Shown here: positions 12,168 through 20,906 of the stretch, piece by piece
Layout: each line of letters opens with the position of its first letter
How positions within the stretch are numbered: position 1 is the first letter of the stretch
Assembly (NCBI RefSeq): GCF_029960115.1
Contig: NZ_JASCOZ010000001.1
Span: 1-64,000 of the forward strand
Direction: 5' to 3'
Source of the DNA: Stenotrophomonas sp. PS02289
GTDB taxonomy: Bacteria > Pseudomonadota > Gammaproteobacteria > Xanthomonadales > Xanthomonadaceae
DNA length: 64,000 nt
Translations under genes and position numbers: made by a program
The notes under the pieces: model-generated
The model's database searches: none
Seen by the model: the letters and a program-made list of their open reading frames with translations, nothing else
What the model was told of the DNA's origin: nothing

Positions 12168-12862
12168 TGGGCGGCATCTGGGCAGTGGTGCCGGCGGCGG
12201 GTCGTGGCACCCGCTTTGGCGGTGCCACGCCCAAGCAGTATCTGGTGGCCGGCGACCGCGTGTTGCTGGCGCATACTTTGGAAGCGCTGCTGTCGCACCC
12301 GGCGGTCGCCGGGGCGATGGTGGTGATCGCCGAGAACGACGCCGACTGGCCGGGTTGGACGACGCTGGCCGACAAACCCCTGCTGACCTGCGTCGGCGGT
12401 GCCACCCGCGCCGAATCCGTGCTGGCCGGGCTGCAGGCGCTGCCTGACGACGTGCGCGCCGATGAATTCGTGCTGGTGCACGACGCGGCGCGTCCGAACC
12501 TGGCCGCTGCCGACCTGGGCCGCCTGCTGGAAGTGGGGCGCAACGACCCGGTGGGGGCGATCCTCGCCGCGCCGGTGCGCGACACCCTCAAGCGTGCCGG
12601 CGACGACGGCGGCATCGACGGCACCGAACCACGCGCGCGCCTGTGGCGTGCACTGACCCCGCAGCTGTTCCGCCGCCATCAGCTGGCGCGCGCGCTGCAG
12701 GAGGCCGCCGCGGCCGGGGTGGAAATCACCGACGAGGCCATGGCCATGGAGCGGCAGGGCCTGCGCCCGCTGCTGGTGGAGGGCAACGAAGACAACTTCA
12801 AGGTCACCACGCCGGCCGATCTGTCCCGTTTTGAATTCGAGCTGTCGCGCCGCGAAGCGTGA
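12167..12862 (+). CDS. ispD: 2-C-methyl-D-erythritol 4-phosphate cytidylyltransferase
   Basis: A 231-residue enzyme of the MEP isoprenoid pathway that joins CTP to methylerythritol phosphate. The nucleotide-binding start [20 protein letters not shown], the [15 protein letters not shown] segment, the HDAARPNL motif and the [10 protein letters not shown] segment match the family. The ATG overlaps the ftsB stop by one base, showing translational coupling. It is followed after 55 bases by ispF, which catalyses a later step of the same pathway. Confidence 0.96.
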   Translation: MGGIWAVVPAAGRGTRFGGATPKQYLVAGDRVLLAHTLEALLSHPAVAGAMVVIAENDADWPGWTTLADKPLLTCVGGATRAESVLAGLQALPDDVRADEFVLVHDAARPNLAAADLGRLLEVGRNDPVGAILAAPVRDTLKRAGDDGGIDGTEPRARLWRALTPQLFRRHQLARALQEAAAAGVEITDEAMAMERQGLRPLLVEGNEDNFKVTTPADLSRFEFELSRREA

Positions 12863-12881
12863 GCGGTTTCCACATCGCAAG

Positions 12882-12898
12882 GCCGGGCAGCGCCCGGC
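12882..12898 (+). other. Intergenic hairpin between ispD and ispF
   Basis: A seven-base stem GCCGGGC / GCCCGGC with loop AGC lies 20 bases before the ispF start. No T-run follows, so it is more likely a processing or stabilising hairpin than a terminator. Confidence 0.4.
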
Positions 12899-12917
12899 GC
12901 AACATTAGGTTTACGCA

Positions 12918-13415
12918 ATGAATACGCCCGCATTTCCGCCTGTCCGCATCGGCCAGGGGTACGACGTCCACGCCTTTGGCGAGGGTGACCACATCATGCT
13001 CGGCGGCGTGCGCGTGCCGCACGACCGCGGCGTACTGGCGCACAGCGACGGCGATGTGATCCTGCACGCGCTGTGCGATGCCATGCTCGGTGCGCTGGCG
13101 CTGGGTGACATCGGCCAGCACTTCCCGCCCTCGGACATGCGCTGGAAAGATGCCGACAGCAGCCAGTTCCTGCAGCACTGCAACACGCTGCTGCGCGAGC
13201 GGGGCTGGCAGGTCGGCAATACCGACATCACAGTGATCTGCGAGCGCCCCAAGGTCGGCCCACATGCGCTGGCCATGCGCGAACGCATCGCCGCGCTGCT
13301 CGGTACCGCACTGGACACGGTCAGCGTCAAGGCCACCACCTCCGAGAAGCTGGGCTTCACGGGACGCAGTGAAGGCATTGCCGCGCAGGCCGTCGTGCTG
13401 CTGGTGGCGCTGTGA
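12918..13415 (+). CDS. ispF: 2-C-methyl-D-erythritol 2,4-cyclodiphosphate synthase
   Basis: A 165-residue trimeric zinc enzyme of the MEP pathway. The metal-binding residues lie in [15 protein letters not shown] and [20 protein letters not shown], and the C-terminal motif [21 protein letters not shown] is intact. It overlaps truD by four bases (GTGA), so the two are translated from one message. Confidence 0.97.
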   Translation: MNTPAFPPVRIGQGYDVHAFGEGDHIMLGGVRVPHDRGVLAHSDGDVILHALCDAMLGALALGDIGQHFPPSDMRWKDADSSQFLQHCNTLLRERGWQVGNTDITVICERPKVGPHALAMRERIAALLGTALDTVSVKATTSEKLGFTGRSEGIAAQAVVLLVAL

Positions 13416-14455
13416 TTCCGTTGCCGCTGGCGTTTGGCGCGCCGCTGCTGACCGCGAAGATCCGCACCGTCCCGGAGGATTTCCAGGTCGACGAGCTGCC
13501 CGCGTTTGAGCCGAGCGGGGAGGGCGAGCACCTGCTGCTGACCGTGCGCAAGCGCGGGGCCAACACCGTGCATGTGGCGAAACAGATCGCGCGCTGGGCG
13601 GGCCTGCCGGAAATGGGGGTCAGCTATGCAGGCATGAAGGACCGTCATGCGGTGACCACCCAGCGCTTCAGCGTGCACCTGCCCAAGCGGGTCGCGCCGG
13701 ACCCGGCGCAGCTCAACGACGCCGAGATCGAGGTGCTGGAGTCGACCTGGCACAACCGCAAGCTGCAGCGCGGTGCGCTGGCGGGAAACCGTTTCAAACT
13801 GGTGCTGCGCGACGTGCAGGGCGACGCCGGCCTGATCGACGCGCGTCTGGCCCAGATCGCCACGCGTGGGCTGCCCAACTGGTTCGGTGAGCAGCGCTTC
13901 GGCCGCGATGGTGGCAACGTCCCGGCCGCGCTGGCGATGTTCCAGGGCCGGCGCATGCGCAAGGACCAGCGCTCGCTGCTGTTGTCGGCGGCGCGCTCGG
14001 CGCTGTTCAACCAGGTGCTGGCCGCGCGGGTCGAGCAGGGCAATTGGGACACCGCGCTGGACGGCGAAGTGTGGATGCTGGATGGCAGCCGCAGTGTGTT
14101 CGGTCCGGAAGCGTGGAGCGACGCGTTGGCCGAGCGCCTGGCGCGATTCGACATCCACCCCAGTGGGCCGTTGTGGGGCGAGGGTGAGCTGCGCAGCACC
14201 GGCGATGCCGCCGCGCTGGAGCTGGGCGCGATCAGCGACGAACAGTCGTTGCAGCTGCGTGCGGGCCTGGAAGATGCGCGTTTGAAGCAGGAGCGGCGTG
14301 CGCTGCGCCTGCGTCCGGCGCTGATGCAGCACCAATGGCTGCAGCCGGACGTGCTGGAGTTGTCCTTCGCGCTGCTGCCGGGGTGCTATGCCACCGCCGT
14401 GCTGCACGAACTGGGCCCGGTGCAGGACGTGGGCGGCGTTGCATCGGGCGATTGA
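13412..14455 (+). CDS. truD: tRNA pseudouridine(13) synthase
   Basis: A 347-residue enzyme that makes pseudouridine 13 in tRNA-Glu. The catalytic aspartate sits in [13 protein letters not shown], and the [14 protein letters not shown] motif and the early FQVDELPAF segment (PEDF-type) are typical of TruD. The protein starts at a GTG that overlaps the ispF stop codon. The ispD-ispF-truD-surE order is conserved in gammaproteobacteria, but here a reverse-strand Smr gene is inserted between truD and surE, ending one base after truD. Confidence 0.95.
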   Translation: MIPLPLAFGAPLLTAKIRTVPEDFQVDELPAFEPSGEGEHLLLTVRKRGANTVHVAKQIARWAGLPEMGVSYAGMKDRHAVTTQRFSVHLPKRVAPDPAQLNDAEIEVLESTWHNRKLQRGALAGNRFKLVLRDVQGDAGLIDARLAQIATRGLPNWFGEQRFGRDGGNVPAALAMFQGRRMRKDQRSLLLSAARSALFNQVLAARVEQGNWDTALDGEVWMLDGSRSVFGPEAWSDALAERLARFDIHPSGPLWGEGELRSTGDAAALELGAISDEQSLQLRAGLEDARLKQERRALRLRPALMQHQWLQPDVLELSFALLPGCYATAVLHELGPVQDVGGVASGD

Positions 14456-14456
14456 C

Positions 14457-14996
14457 CTACCGGTTCGCCAACAACACCAACACCGCCCCGGTCCCACCTT
14501 GGCCGGGCGGTGCCGAATGAAACGCCAGCACGTCATTGCGTTGCCGCAGCAGCCGGTCCACCAGGTTCTTGAGCACCGGCGCGCCGCCATCGGACTGCAA
14601 TCCCTTGCCATGGATGATGCGCACGCAGCCATGGTCGTGCGCGTGCGCGTCGGCCAGGAACTGGCGCAGCAGGTTTTCGGCCTGCGCCGCCGTCGCGCCG
14701 TGCAGGTCCAGTTCGTCCTGTACCGAATACTGGCCACGTTTGAGCCGCTGGAACATCCGTGCCGGCAGGTTCTCGCGCCGGTAGCTGGCGGTGTCGCCAG
14801 CTTCCAGCGGCGTGCTGTCGCGCAGCAGGCGTGCGAACTCGCCACGCACCTCCTGATCGTCCTGTTCAGCCATGCGCGCACGCGGCTTGGGCCGCGGCGT
14901 GGCAGGCGGGGCGGCGACCGGCTTGCGCAGCGGCTTCACTTCGCCGATGGCGGCACGGAACAGGGCAGCCGGATCTTCGTCTTCAGGATGTGACAT
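14457..14996 (-). CDS. Smr/MutS2 C-terminal-domain protein
   Basis: A 179-residue protein with a disordered, Pro/Arg-rich N-terminal half and a C-terminal Smr domain. The Smr signature is complete: LDLHGATAAQAENLLRQF, then CVRIIHGKG, and the closing FHSAPPGQGGTGAVLVLL. Smr domains act as DNA or RNA endonucleases; this stand-alone form resembles SmrA/SmrB. In E. coli, SmrB cleaves mRNA at collided ribosomes, but whether this one does so cannot be decided here. It is convergent with truD with a one-base gap. Confidence 0.88.
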   Translation of the reverse strand: MSHPEDEDPAALFRAAIGEVKPLRKPVAAPPATPRPKPRARMAEQDDQEVRGEFARLLRDSTPLEAGDTASYRRENLPARMFQRLKRGQYSVQDELDLHGATAAQAENLLRQFLADAHAHDHGCVRIIHGKGLQSDGGAPVLKNLVDRLLRQRNDVLAFHSAPPGQGGTGAVLVLLANR

Positions 14997-15183
14997 GCGT
15001 ACAGCCTAATGTGCTGAATCGACGCTGCCTACCTCCCGGCGGGGTAGGACGATCTGTCCGCATGCGGCACAATAGCTGGCGCACTTGCGTGGCCGTCGCA
15101 CCCGGGAGAGGGGCGCGACGACCCCGCCAACGCAGCAGAGTGATGGAATCGAAGTCTTGAAAAATCAAGCGGTTAAATCGGAG

Positions 15184-15963
15184 ATGCGGATCCTGGTCAG
15201 CAACGACGACGGCGTCGATGCACCGGGCATCCGGATGCTCGCCAGCGTGTTGCGCGAGGCGGGGCATGAAGTGATGGTGGTCGCACCTGACCGCGACCGT
15301 TCCGGGGCCAGCAATTCGCTCACCCTCGACCTGCCGATCCGCACCAAGCGCATCGACCACTACACCTGCTCGGTGGCCGGTACGCCTACCGACTGTGTGC
15401 ACCTGGCGCTGACCGGCATGCTCGATTACGAGCCGGACATCGTGGTGTCAGGCATCAACAACGCCGCCAACCTGGGCGATGACGTCATCTACTCCGGCAC
15501 CGTGTCGGCGGCGATGGAAGGGCGCTTTCTCGGCCTGCCGGCGGTGGCGGTCTCGCTGGTGACGCACAACCACGATCCGAAGCATTTTGAAACCGCCGCT
15601 CGCGCTGCCGTGGAGATCGTGACCCGGCTCAAGGCCGACCCGCTGCCCGCCGACACCATCCTCAATGTCAACGTGCCCGACCTGCCATGGGAGCAGGTGC
15701 GTGGCTTCGAGGTCACCCGGCTCGGCAACCGTCATCGGGCCGAAGGCTGCATTCCGCAGCGCGATCCGCGTGGCAATGAAGTGTTCTGGATCGGACCGGC
15801 CGGTCGCGAGCAGGATTCCGGTCCCGGCACTGACTTCCACGCCGTACGCAGCGGGCACATCTCGATCACCCCGATCCAGGTGGACCTGACCCGCTACCAG
15901 GCCCTGGAAAAGGTCGCCAGCTGGGTCGGCGGGCTGACCGCTGCGCTGGACCGTCCGGCATGA
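15184..15963 (+). CDS. surE: 5'/3'-nucleotidase SurE
   Basis: A 259-residue metal-dependent phosphatase acting on nucleoside monophosphates, linked to stationary-phase survival. The N-terminus [34 protein letters not shown] and [19 protein letters not shown] carry the metal-binding Asp and Asn residues. The start follows the family, but its GGAG lies directly against the ATG, so an in-frame TTG nine codons upstream might be used instead. The stop overlaps the pcm start (ATGA). The group surE-pcm-yqaA-nlpD forms an operon. Confidence 0.94.
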   Translation: MRILVSNDDGVDAPGIRMLASVLREAGHEVMVVAPDRDRSGASNSLTLDLPIRTKRIDHYTCSVAGTPTDCVHLALTGMLDYEPDIVVSGINNAANLGDDVIYSGTVSAAMEGRFLGLPAVAVSLVTHNHDPKHFETAARAAVEIVTRLKADPLPADTILNVNVPDLPWEQVRGFEVTRLGNRHRAEGCIPQRDPRGNEVFWIGPAGREQDSGPGTDFHAVRSGHISITPIQVDLTRYQALEKVASWVGGLTAALDRPA

Positions 15964-16637
15964 GCCAGCGTCTGCGCCTGCAACCTGAAGCGGTCGGCAT
16001 CGGCATGACCTCACAGCGCGTGCGCGACCGCCTGGTCGACCGCCTGCGCGAAAGCGGCATCACCGACGAAGCCACTCTCAACGCCATCCGCGTCGTGCCG
16101 CGCCATCTGTTCATCGATGAGGCGCTGGCCTCGCGCGCCTATGAAGACACCGCGCTGCCGATCGGCCACGGCCAGACCATTTCCCAGCCGTGGGTCGTAG
16201 CCCGCATGACCGAGGCGGTGCTGCAGAGCGCGCCGAAGAAGGTGCTGGAAGTGGGCACCGGCTCGGGCTACCAGGCGGCCGTACTGGGCGCGTTGGGCCT
16301 GGAGGTCTACACCGTCGAGCGCATTGGCGACCTGCTGCGCCAGGCACGCAAACGCTTCCGCGCACTCGGCATGAACATCCGCAGCAAGCATGACGATGGT
16401 CGTATCGGCTGGGCCGAGCATGGCCCGTTCGATGCCATCGTGGTCACCGCCGCCGCGCCGGCGCTGGTGGATGCGCTGGTCGAGCAGCTGGCCGTGGGCG
16501 GGCGTCTGGTCGCCCCGGTGGGCGGGCCCGGTGCGCAGTCACTGGTCCAGTTGACCCGTCGCGAAGATGGCAGCGTGGCGCACGAGGTATTGGCGCCGGT
16601 CACGTTCGTACCCCTGCTGTCTGGCATGCTGGACTGA
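15960..16637 (+). CDS. pcm: Protein-L-isoaspartate O-methyltransferase
   Basis: A 225-residue SAM-dependent repair enzyme that methylates isoaspartyl residues in damaged proteins. Motif I ([18 protein letters not shown]), the [18 protein letters not shown] segment and the post-motif [13 protein letters not shown] match the PCMT family. It overlaps surE by four bases, the conserved pair of stationary-phase maintenance genes. Confidence 0.96.
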   Translation: MSQRLRLQPEAVGIGMTSQRVRDRLVDRLRESGITDEATLNAIRVVPRHLFIDEALASRAYEDTALPIGHGQTISQPWVVARMTEAVLQSAPKKVLEVGTGSGYQAAVLGALGLEVYTVERIGDLLRQARKRFRALGMNIRSKHDDGRIGWAEHGPFDAIVVTAAAPALVDALVEQLAVGGRLVAPVGGPGAQSLVQLTRREDGSVAHEVLAPVTFVPLLSGMLD

Positions 16638-16656
16638 ACCCAAGGAGCTGCGCTTC

Positions 16657-17271
16657 ATGAAGATTTTCGGCCCGCTGTACGAGCGGGCGATGAAGTGGGC
16701 CGCACATGAGCGTGCCCCGACCTATCTCACCGTTCTCAGCTTCATCGAGGCGATCATCTTCCCGGTGATGCCCGAAGTGATGCTCGCACCGATGTGCGTG
16801 GCCCAGCCCAAGCGTGGCTGGTGGTTCGCCACGCTCAGCCTGGCCGGCTCCATGGCCGGTGCACTGGTGGGCTATGCGCTGGGCCATTATGCGTTCGAAG
16901 CGGTCAAGCCGCTGTTCGCGGCGTTGGGCATGTTGCCCAGCATCGAAGGTGGCATCGCCATCGTCCAGGAAAAAATGGCCGAATCGCCCTGGGCGGTGTT
17001 CACCTTCCTGGTGCTGGGCGGTTTCATGCCGATCCCGATGAAGGTCTTCACCTGGGCCTCGGGTATTGTCGGTGTACCCATGCCGCAGTACCTGCTCAGC
17101 ATGCTGATCGGGCGCGGCAAGCGGGTGTACGTGCTGGCCGCGGTGATCCGCATCGGTGGCGCGCGAGCCGAAGCGGCGTTACGACGTTGGATTGAACCGC
17201 TGGGCTGGATTGCCACCGCGCTGGTGGTGGTGCTGATTGGCTGGCTTGTCTGGAGGGCGAAGTTCGCATGA
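16657..17271 (+). CDS. YqaA family inner-membrane protein (DedA/SNARE-associated type)
   Basis: A 204-residue membrane protein with three to four membrane spans. The SFIEAIIFPVMPEVMLAPM segment and the GGFMPIPMKVFTWASGI motif are the two half-repeats of the DedA/VTT fold, as in YqaA. Proteins of this fold are implicated in lipid scrambling or transport; a specific role is not known. The start has a good AAGGAG site nine bases upstream. The stop overlaps the nlpD-like gene by four bases. Confidence 0.88.
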   Translation: MKIFGPLYERAMKWAAHERAPTYLTVLSFIEAIIFPVMPEVMLAPMCVAQPKRGWWFATLSLAGSMAGALVGYALGHYAFEAVKPLFAALGMLPSIEGGIAIVQEKMAESPWAVFTFLVLGGFMPIPMKVFTWASGIVGVPMPQYLLSMLIGRGKRVYVLAAVIRIGGARAEAALRRWIEPLGWIATALVVVLIGWLVWRAKFA

Positions 17272-18056
17272 GTGCACAGCGTTGGAATAGCGGGTTGAAG
17301 CTGGCCGCAGCCGTGGCGATGGCCGTCACCCTGAGTGCCTGCGGCACAGCGACCGTGGTCAAGTCATCCGGCAGCCGGGGCGGGCACACCACGCCGCAGA
17401 CCTCGGTCGCCAAGCCCGGCCAGACCGCCACCGTGCGCAAGGGCGACACGCTGTACGCGCTGGCCCGCATCCACAACATCACCCCGCGTGACCTGGCGGC
17501 ATGGAATGGCCTGAGCGAGCCGTACACCATCTATCCGGGTCAGCAGATCCGCCTGTACCCGGGTGGCAGCGCCGGTGGCACGCCGGGTCGTGCCCCGACC
17601 ACCGTGGTCACCGCGCCGCGCCCGGGCACCAGCACACCGGCACCCACGCCGGCCCCGGTACCGACCAACACCCCGATCAAGAACAACATCAGCTGGCGCT
17701 GGCCGGCCGATGGCGCGCTGGTCGGCCGTTACGTGGCGGCTGATGTGACCAAGCAGGGCATCGATATTGCCGGCACCAGCGGGCAGCCGGTACGTGCGAC
17801 CGCCCCGGGCGTGGTGGTGTATTCGGGTGCAGGCCTGGTCGGCTTTGGTGAGCTGATCATCATCAAGCACAACGAGCAGTGGCTGTCCGCCTATGGGCAC
17901 AACCGCAAGCGACTGGTGAATGAAGGCCAGAACGTGAAGGCGGGCGAGCAGATTGCGGAAATGGGCCGGACCGGCACCACCCGCGACATGCTGCACTTCG
18001 AGATCCGTTACAACGGCAAGCCGGTCGACCCGCAGCAGTACCTGCCGGCGCGTTGA
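17268..18056 (+). CDS. nlpD: LysM/M23 peptidase-like lipoprotein (NlpD-type amidase activator)
   Basis: A 262-residue outer-membrane or periplasmic lipoprotein. A signal peptide ends in a lipobox with the lipidated Cys in LSACGTA; a LysM domain follows (VRKGDTLYALARIHNIT...LYPG), then a Pro/Thr-rich linker and a C-terminal M23 domain (KQGIDIAGTSGQPVRAT, MLHFEIRYNG). The M23 domain appears to lack the first zinc-binding His (GIDIAG in place of HxGxD), as in NlpD and EnvC, which activate amidases rather than cutting peptidoglycan. In enterobacteria nlpD precedes rpoS; here the next genes are an accessory cassette. Confidence 0.9.
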   Translation: MSAQRWNSGLKLAAAVAMAVTLSACGTATVVKSSGSRGGHTTPQTSVAKPGQTATVRKGDTLYALARIHNITPRDLAAWNGLSEPYTIYPGQQIRLYPGGSAGGTPGRAPTTVVTAPRPGTSTPAPTPAPVPTNTPIKNNISWRWPADGALVGRYVAADVTKQGIDIAGTSGQPVRATAPGVVVYSGAGLVGFGELIIIKHNEQWLSAYGHNRKRLVNEGQNVKAGEQIAEMGRTGTTRDMLHFEIRYNGKPVDPQQYLPAR

Positions 18057-18074
18057 CCGACCTGGGATCTGGAT

Positions 18075-18093
18075 GGACACGCCATGCGTGTCC
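18075..18093. repeat. Palindrome after nlpD (degenerate SMAG-like or weak terminator)
   Basis: An eight-base stem GGACACGC / GCGTGTCC with loop CAT, 19 bases after the nlpD stop. The core resembles the tagged SMAG copy at 32798-32821, but the GTAG end is missing. It marks the left end of the AT-richer cassette. Confidence 0.5.
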
Positions 18094-18275
18094 TCGGGTA
18101 AGTAATTCCCCTGAGGTTTCAGTGTTGCTTGGGTCGCGCTGTGGGCAACGGGCGGCAAAGGCGGTGTGTTGCTGCCTCGGCACTACCACTAGGTGGCCCT
18201 CCCTGCATCCGCTATAGTCAACAGACCTGCATCTGCGTGCAGGACCAATCCCTATGGCTGCTCGGAGCACTCACA

Positions 18276-19346
18276 ATGGACGTGGTTGAAGTTATAGACA
18301 AAAAAATCGGCGAAGTTCGGACCGAAAGCCTAGATATTTCAATTGGCGAGCTGGTTTCTCTTCACGAGAACAAAGAGCTAATTATCAGGCCGGACTTTCA
18401 GAGATTGTTTCGATGGAGCACAGAGCAGCGATCCCGATTGATCGAATCCATGCTGTTGGAATTGCCAATTCCTTCAATATTCGTGATTGAACGTGAGGAC
18501 GGTGTCTTTGAGCTTATTGACGGACTGCAGAGAACTAGTTCACTGATTCAGTTCGTCAGCGCTAACGCAATCCAGCTTGATCCATTGGTCCTGGAAGGTT
18601 GTGACTTAGTTCCAGAGCTGAATGGAGCTCGTTTTGATGATTTGCCATTAACGCTGAGGCTTCGCCTCAAACGATCGAGTTTGCGCACGGTTGTCATCAA
18701 AAGGCAGAGTAGCCAGTTCTTGCGTTACGAGATGTTCAAGCGTTTGAACACGGGAGGCACCAAGCTCTCTGAACAAGATATTCGAAACGTGAACGCTAGG
18801 ATGATTGGTGACGTCGGTACCGCATTCTATGATTTCATTGAGCAGTGCTCGGAGGACGTCAACTTCTTGGGCTGTACGGAACTGCTTTCGGCTGCTGCCG
18901 TAGAGGCACGCGCGAGAGAGGAATTGGTGCTTCGGTTCTTTGCAGTAAAAAACTTCAGGCAGGGGTTTAAAGGGAGTATCACGGATTGGCTCGACCACTT
19001 TATGGAGACCATATTGATAGAAGGGGCTCCGTTTGACTTTGTTGCTGAAAGGGCGGTGTTCGACGGCACTTTCGAGCTATTGAATGAGAAGTTTGGTCCC
19101 TACGCATTTGTGAAGTATCGTGCTGGAAAGCCGATGGGCGGCGTGGCACCTGCTTACTTTGAGGCGGTTACAATGGGGGCATACGAGAATTCCCTTGCGC
19201 TGTCCGCATTGTCGAACGATGAGGCCGTCGCTCGACTGTCGGCGGCAGTTGCCTCAGATCCGTTCCGGGCAGCGACTGGGCCGGGTGCTAATTCATTGCC
19301 GAAGCTCAATCAACGAATTGAACTTATCCGACAGGCGTTCGAGTGA
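18276..19346 (+). CDS. DUF262 (ParB/Srx-fold) domain protein of a two-gene defence-type cassette
   Basis: A 356-residue protein with an N-terminal DUF262 domain, related to ParB/sulfiredoxin-like nucleotide-using folds and to the GmrS half of GmrSD restriction enzymes. The conserved blocks are RPDFQRLFRW (residues 38-47) and the nucleotide-site motif IDGLQRT with D82-G83-L84-Q85-R86. The C-terminal HNH nuclease found in full GmrSD proteins is absent; the rest looks helical. The next gene starts three bases later and encodes a HEPN RNase-like protein. Base composition is clearly AT-richer than the flanks, with many TTT and ATT codons, suggesting transfer. The start has GGAGC eight bases upstream. 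Function in defence is inferred. Confidence 0.85.
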   Translation: MDVVEVIDKKIGEVRTESLDISIGELVSLHENKELIIRPDFQRLFRWSTEQRSRLIESMLLELPIPSIFVIEREDGVFELIDGLQRTSSLIQFVSANAIQLDPLVLEGCDLVPELNGARFDDLPLTLRLRLKRSSLRTVVIKRQSSQFLRYEMFKRLNTGGTKLSEQDIRNVNARMIGDVGTAFYDFIEQCSEDVNFLGCTELLSAAAVEARAREELVLRFFAVKNFRQGFKGSITDWLDHFMETILIEGAPFDFVAERAVFDGTFELLNEKFGPYAFVKYRAGKPMGGVAPAYFEAVTMGAYENSLALSALSNDEAVARLSAAVASDPFRAATGPGANSLPKLNQRIELIRQAFE

Positions 19347-19349
19347 GCC

Positions 19350-20021
19350 ATGGCAGGCATCGTCACTCTGGTTAGTTCTCGCCTGACCACGGACCTTGAT
19401 TGGCGCGAAGCTGAGCTTGCGATTATGCGCAAGAATCTGCATGGAACCACTGAGGGTAGTGCTCAAGAGGCAGCGCTTCTGCGTGCAAATCTCGCCATGC
19501 TTTATGCTCACTATGAGGGGTTCTGCAAGTACGCGATCGAGTTGTATATCGATTCGGTCGAGCGATTGAAGATTCGTCGCGGTGACCTCTGTTGGCCTTT
19601 GCTCACTTACTCGTTAGCTGCCTTTCAATCCACTCTCAATAGTGAGCCTGAAAGAAAAGCCTTTTTTTCGACTATTCTCAACGATTTCAATGGGTTGCTG
19701 GATGATGTGGCAACTTACGAGCGGCCCGGCCAAATATCGAACTTGTGGCCTGATCTTCTACTTGAGTGGCTGGCTAGGCTGGGTTTAGAAGACGCCGAAG
19801 TACTAGAGCAGCAGGTATTGCTTGCTTCTTTGGTCTCAAATCGCAACTTGATCGCTCATGGAAAGAGGGTTCAGATAGACGATCGAAAGCAGTTCGAGAA
19901 GTACTACCGGGCCGCGACAAACGCTATGCATGGTGTAGCAATCGGGGTTGTCGATAGTTTCGATAAAGGAGCATACAAGCGCAGGGCACCGCTGTCCGTG
20001 ACAATAAATGCTCATCCCTAG
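19350..20021 (+). CDS. MAE_28990/MAE_18760-like HEPN nuclease
   Basis: A 223-residue, mostly helical protein. The signature of catalytically competent HEPN RNases, R-x4-H, is intact at R165 and H170 (SNRNLIAHG), preceded by a conserved helix (LLRANLAMLYAHYEGFCKYA). This fits the MAE_28990/MAE_18760 HEPN families, which from memory are paired with DUF262 proteins in defence-related loci. The gene lies three bases after the DUF262 gene and shares its AT-rich codon use. A role as RNA-cutting effector controlled by the DUF262 partner is plausible but not shown. Confidence 0.85.
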   Translation: MAGIVTLVSSRLTTDLDWREAELAIMRKNLHGTTEGSAQEAALLRANLAMLYAHYEGFCKYAIELYIDSVERLKIRRGDLCWPLLTYSLAAFQSTLNSEPERKAFFSTILNDFNGLLDDVATYERPGQISNLWPDLLLEWLARLGLEDAEVLEQQVLLASLVSNRNLIAHGKRVQIDDRKQFEKYYRAATNAMHGVAIGVVDSFDKGAYKRRAPLSVTINAHP

Positions 20022-20150
20022 CTCGCAGCCTGATTATCGTTCTGAAGCGAGACGATTTCAGATGCAGCGTGCGCAACGAAGCTGGGCGCGCCGGCGGATG
20101 TCGATTGAGCCGTGACCGATGACCAAGATTGGACTATTGGCTGACCGGAT

Positions 20151-20528
20151 TCACTTTTCCGCCAACATGAACGCGGCGGCGACCTTGCGACCTTCGGCCG
20201 CCAGCAGGTTGAAGGTCCGCGCGGCGGCCTGGTTGTTCATCACTTCCAGGCCGATGCCGCGGCTCAGGCAGCGGCCGAGCACCTCGGCTGACGGAAACAC
20301 CTGGGTGTCGCCGGTGCCCAGCACGATCAGTTCCGGCTCCAGTGCCAGCACCGGCTCCAGGTCGGCCACGGTCAAGGCCGCGCCGACCGCCACTGGCCAG
20401 TTCTCCACCAGGCGATCCGGGGCGACGATGAAGCTCGCCCCCAGCACCTTGTCGTTCACCGTGGCGCTGTGGCCACTGGCCGCGCGCAGGGTATAGGCGT
20501 AATCGGGCAGTTCGTGGCTGAGCTGCAT
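20151..20528 (-). CDS. Mth938-like (DUF498/NDUFAF3) domain protein
   Basis: A 125-residue single-domain protein. The Mth938 fold features are FIVAPDRLVENWPV, the core LALEPELIVLGTGDTQVFP and GLEVMNNQAAARTFNLLAAEGRKVAAAF. Eukaryotic relatives assist respiratory complex I assembly; the bacterial role is unknown. It ends 129 bases from the convergent HEPN gene, and yhbY lies eight bases upstream on the same strand, so it is probably co-transcribed with yhbY. Confidence 0.9.
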   Translation of the reverse strand: MQLSHELPDYAYTLRAASGHSATVNDKVLGASFIVAPDRLVENWPVAVGAALTVADLEPVLALEPELIVLGTGDTQVFPSAEVLGRCLSRGIGLEVMNNQAAARTFNLLAAEGRKVAAAFMLAEK

Positions 20529-20535
20529 GGCCGGA

Positions 20536-20841
20536 TCAGCCGCGCGGCAGCACGATCTTGCGCTGTTCCTTGCTGGGGCGGTACAGCACGGCGGTGTGGC
20601 CGATACGCTGCACCAGCGCGCTGCCGGTTGCCTCGGTCAGCTCGGCGATCATGCCGTCGCGGGTGTCGCGGTCGTCCGCGCCCACCTTCACCTTCACCAG
20701 TTCATGGCGCTCCAGCACCTCCTCCAGCTCAGCCAGGAAGGCGGGGGTGATCCCCTTTCCGCCGATCTGCAGCAGGGCTTTCAGATCGTGGGCTTGGCCG
20801 CGGAGGAAGCGGGTCTGGGCGGAGGTGAGGGCAGTAGACAT
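20536..20841 (-). CDS. yhbY: Ribosome assembly RNA-binding protein YhbY (CRM domain)
   Basis: A 101-residue single CRM-domain protein that binds pre-50S ribosomal particles. The LRGQAHDLKALLQIGGKGIT motif with the GxxG-type loop and VKVKVGADDRDTRDGM match YhbY. It is divergent from rlmE, another 50S maturation gene, with 65 bases between them; this yhbY-rlmE-ftsH neighbourhood is conserved in gammaproteobacteria. Confidence 0.94.
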   Translation of the reverse strand: MSTALTSAQTRFLRGQAHDLKALLQIGGKGITPAFLAELEEVLERHELVKVKVGADDRDTRDGMIAELTEATGSALVQRIGHTAVLYRPSKEQRKIVLPRG

Positions 20842-20906
20842 TCAGGAACGGACGGTTAATCAGGGCGATCAGGGTATCATGACCATCCCAAAAGGCCCCC
20901 TGTCCC

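Noticed and set aside
18276-20021. The DUF262-HEPN cassette as a prophage remnant
   Set aside because: No integrase, att-like direct repeats, tRNA or phage structural genes are next to it.
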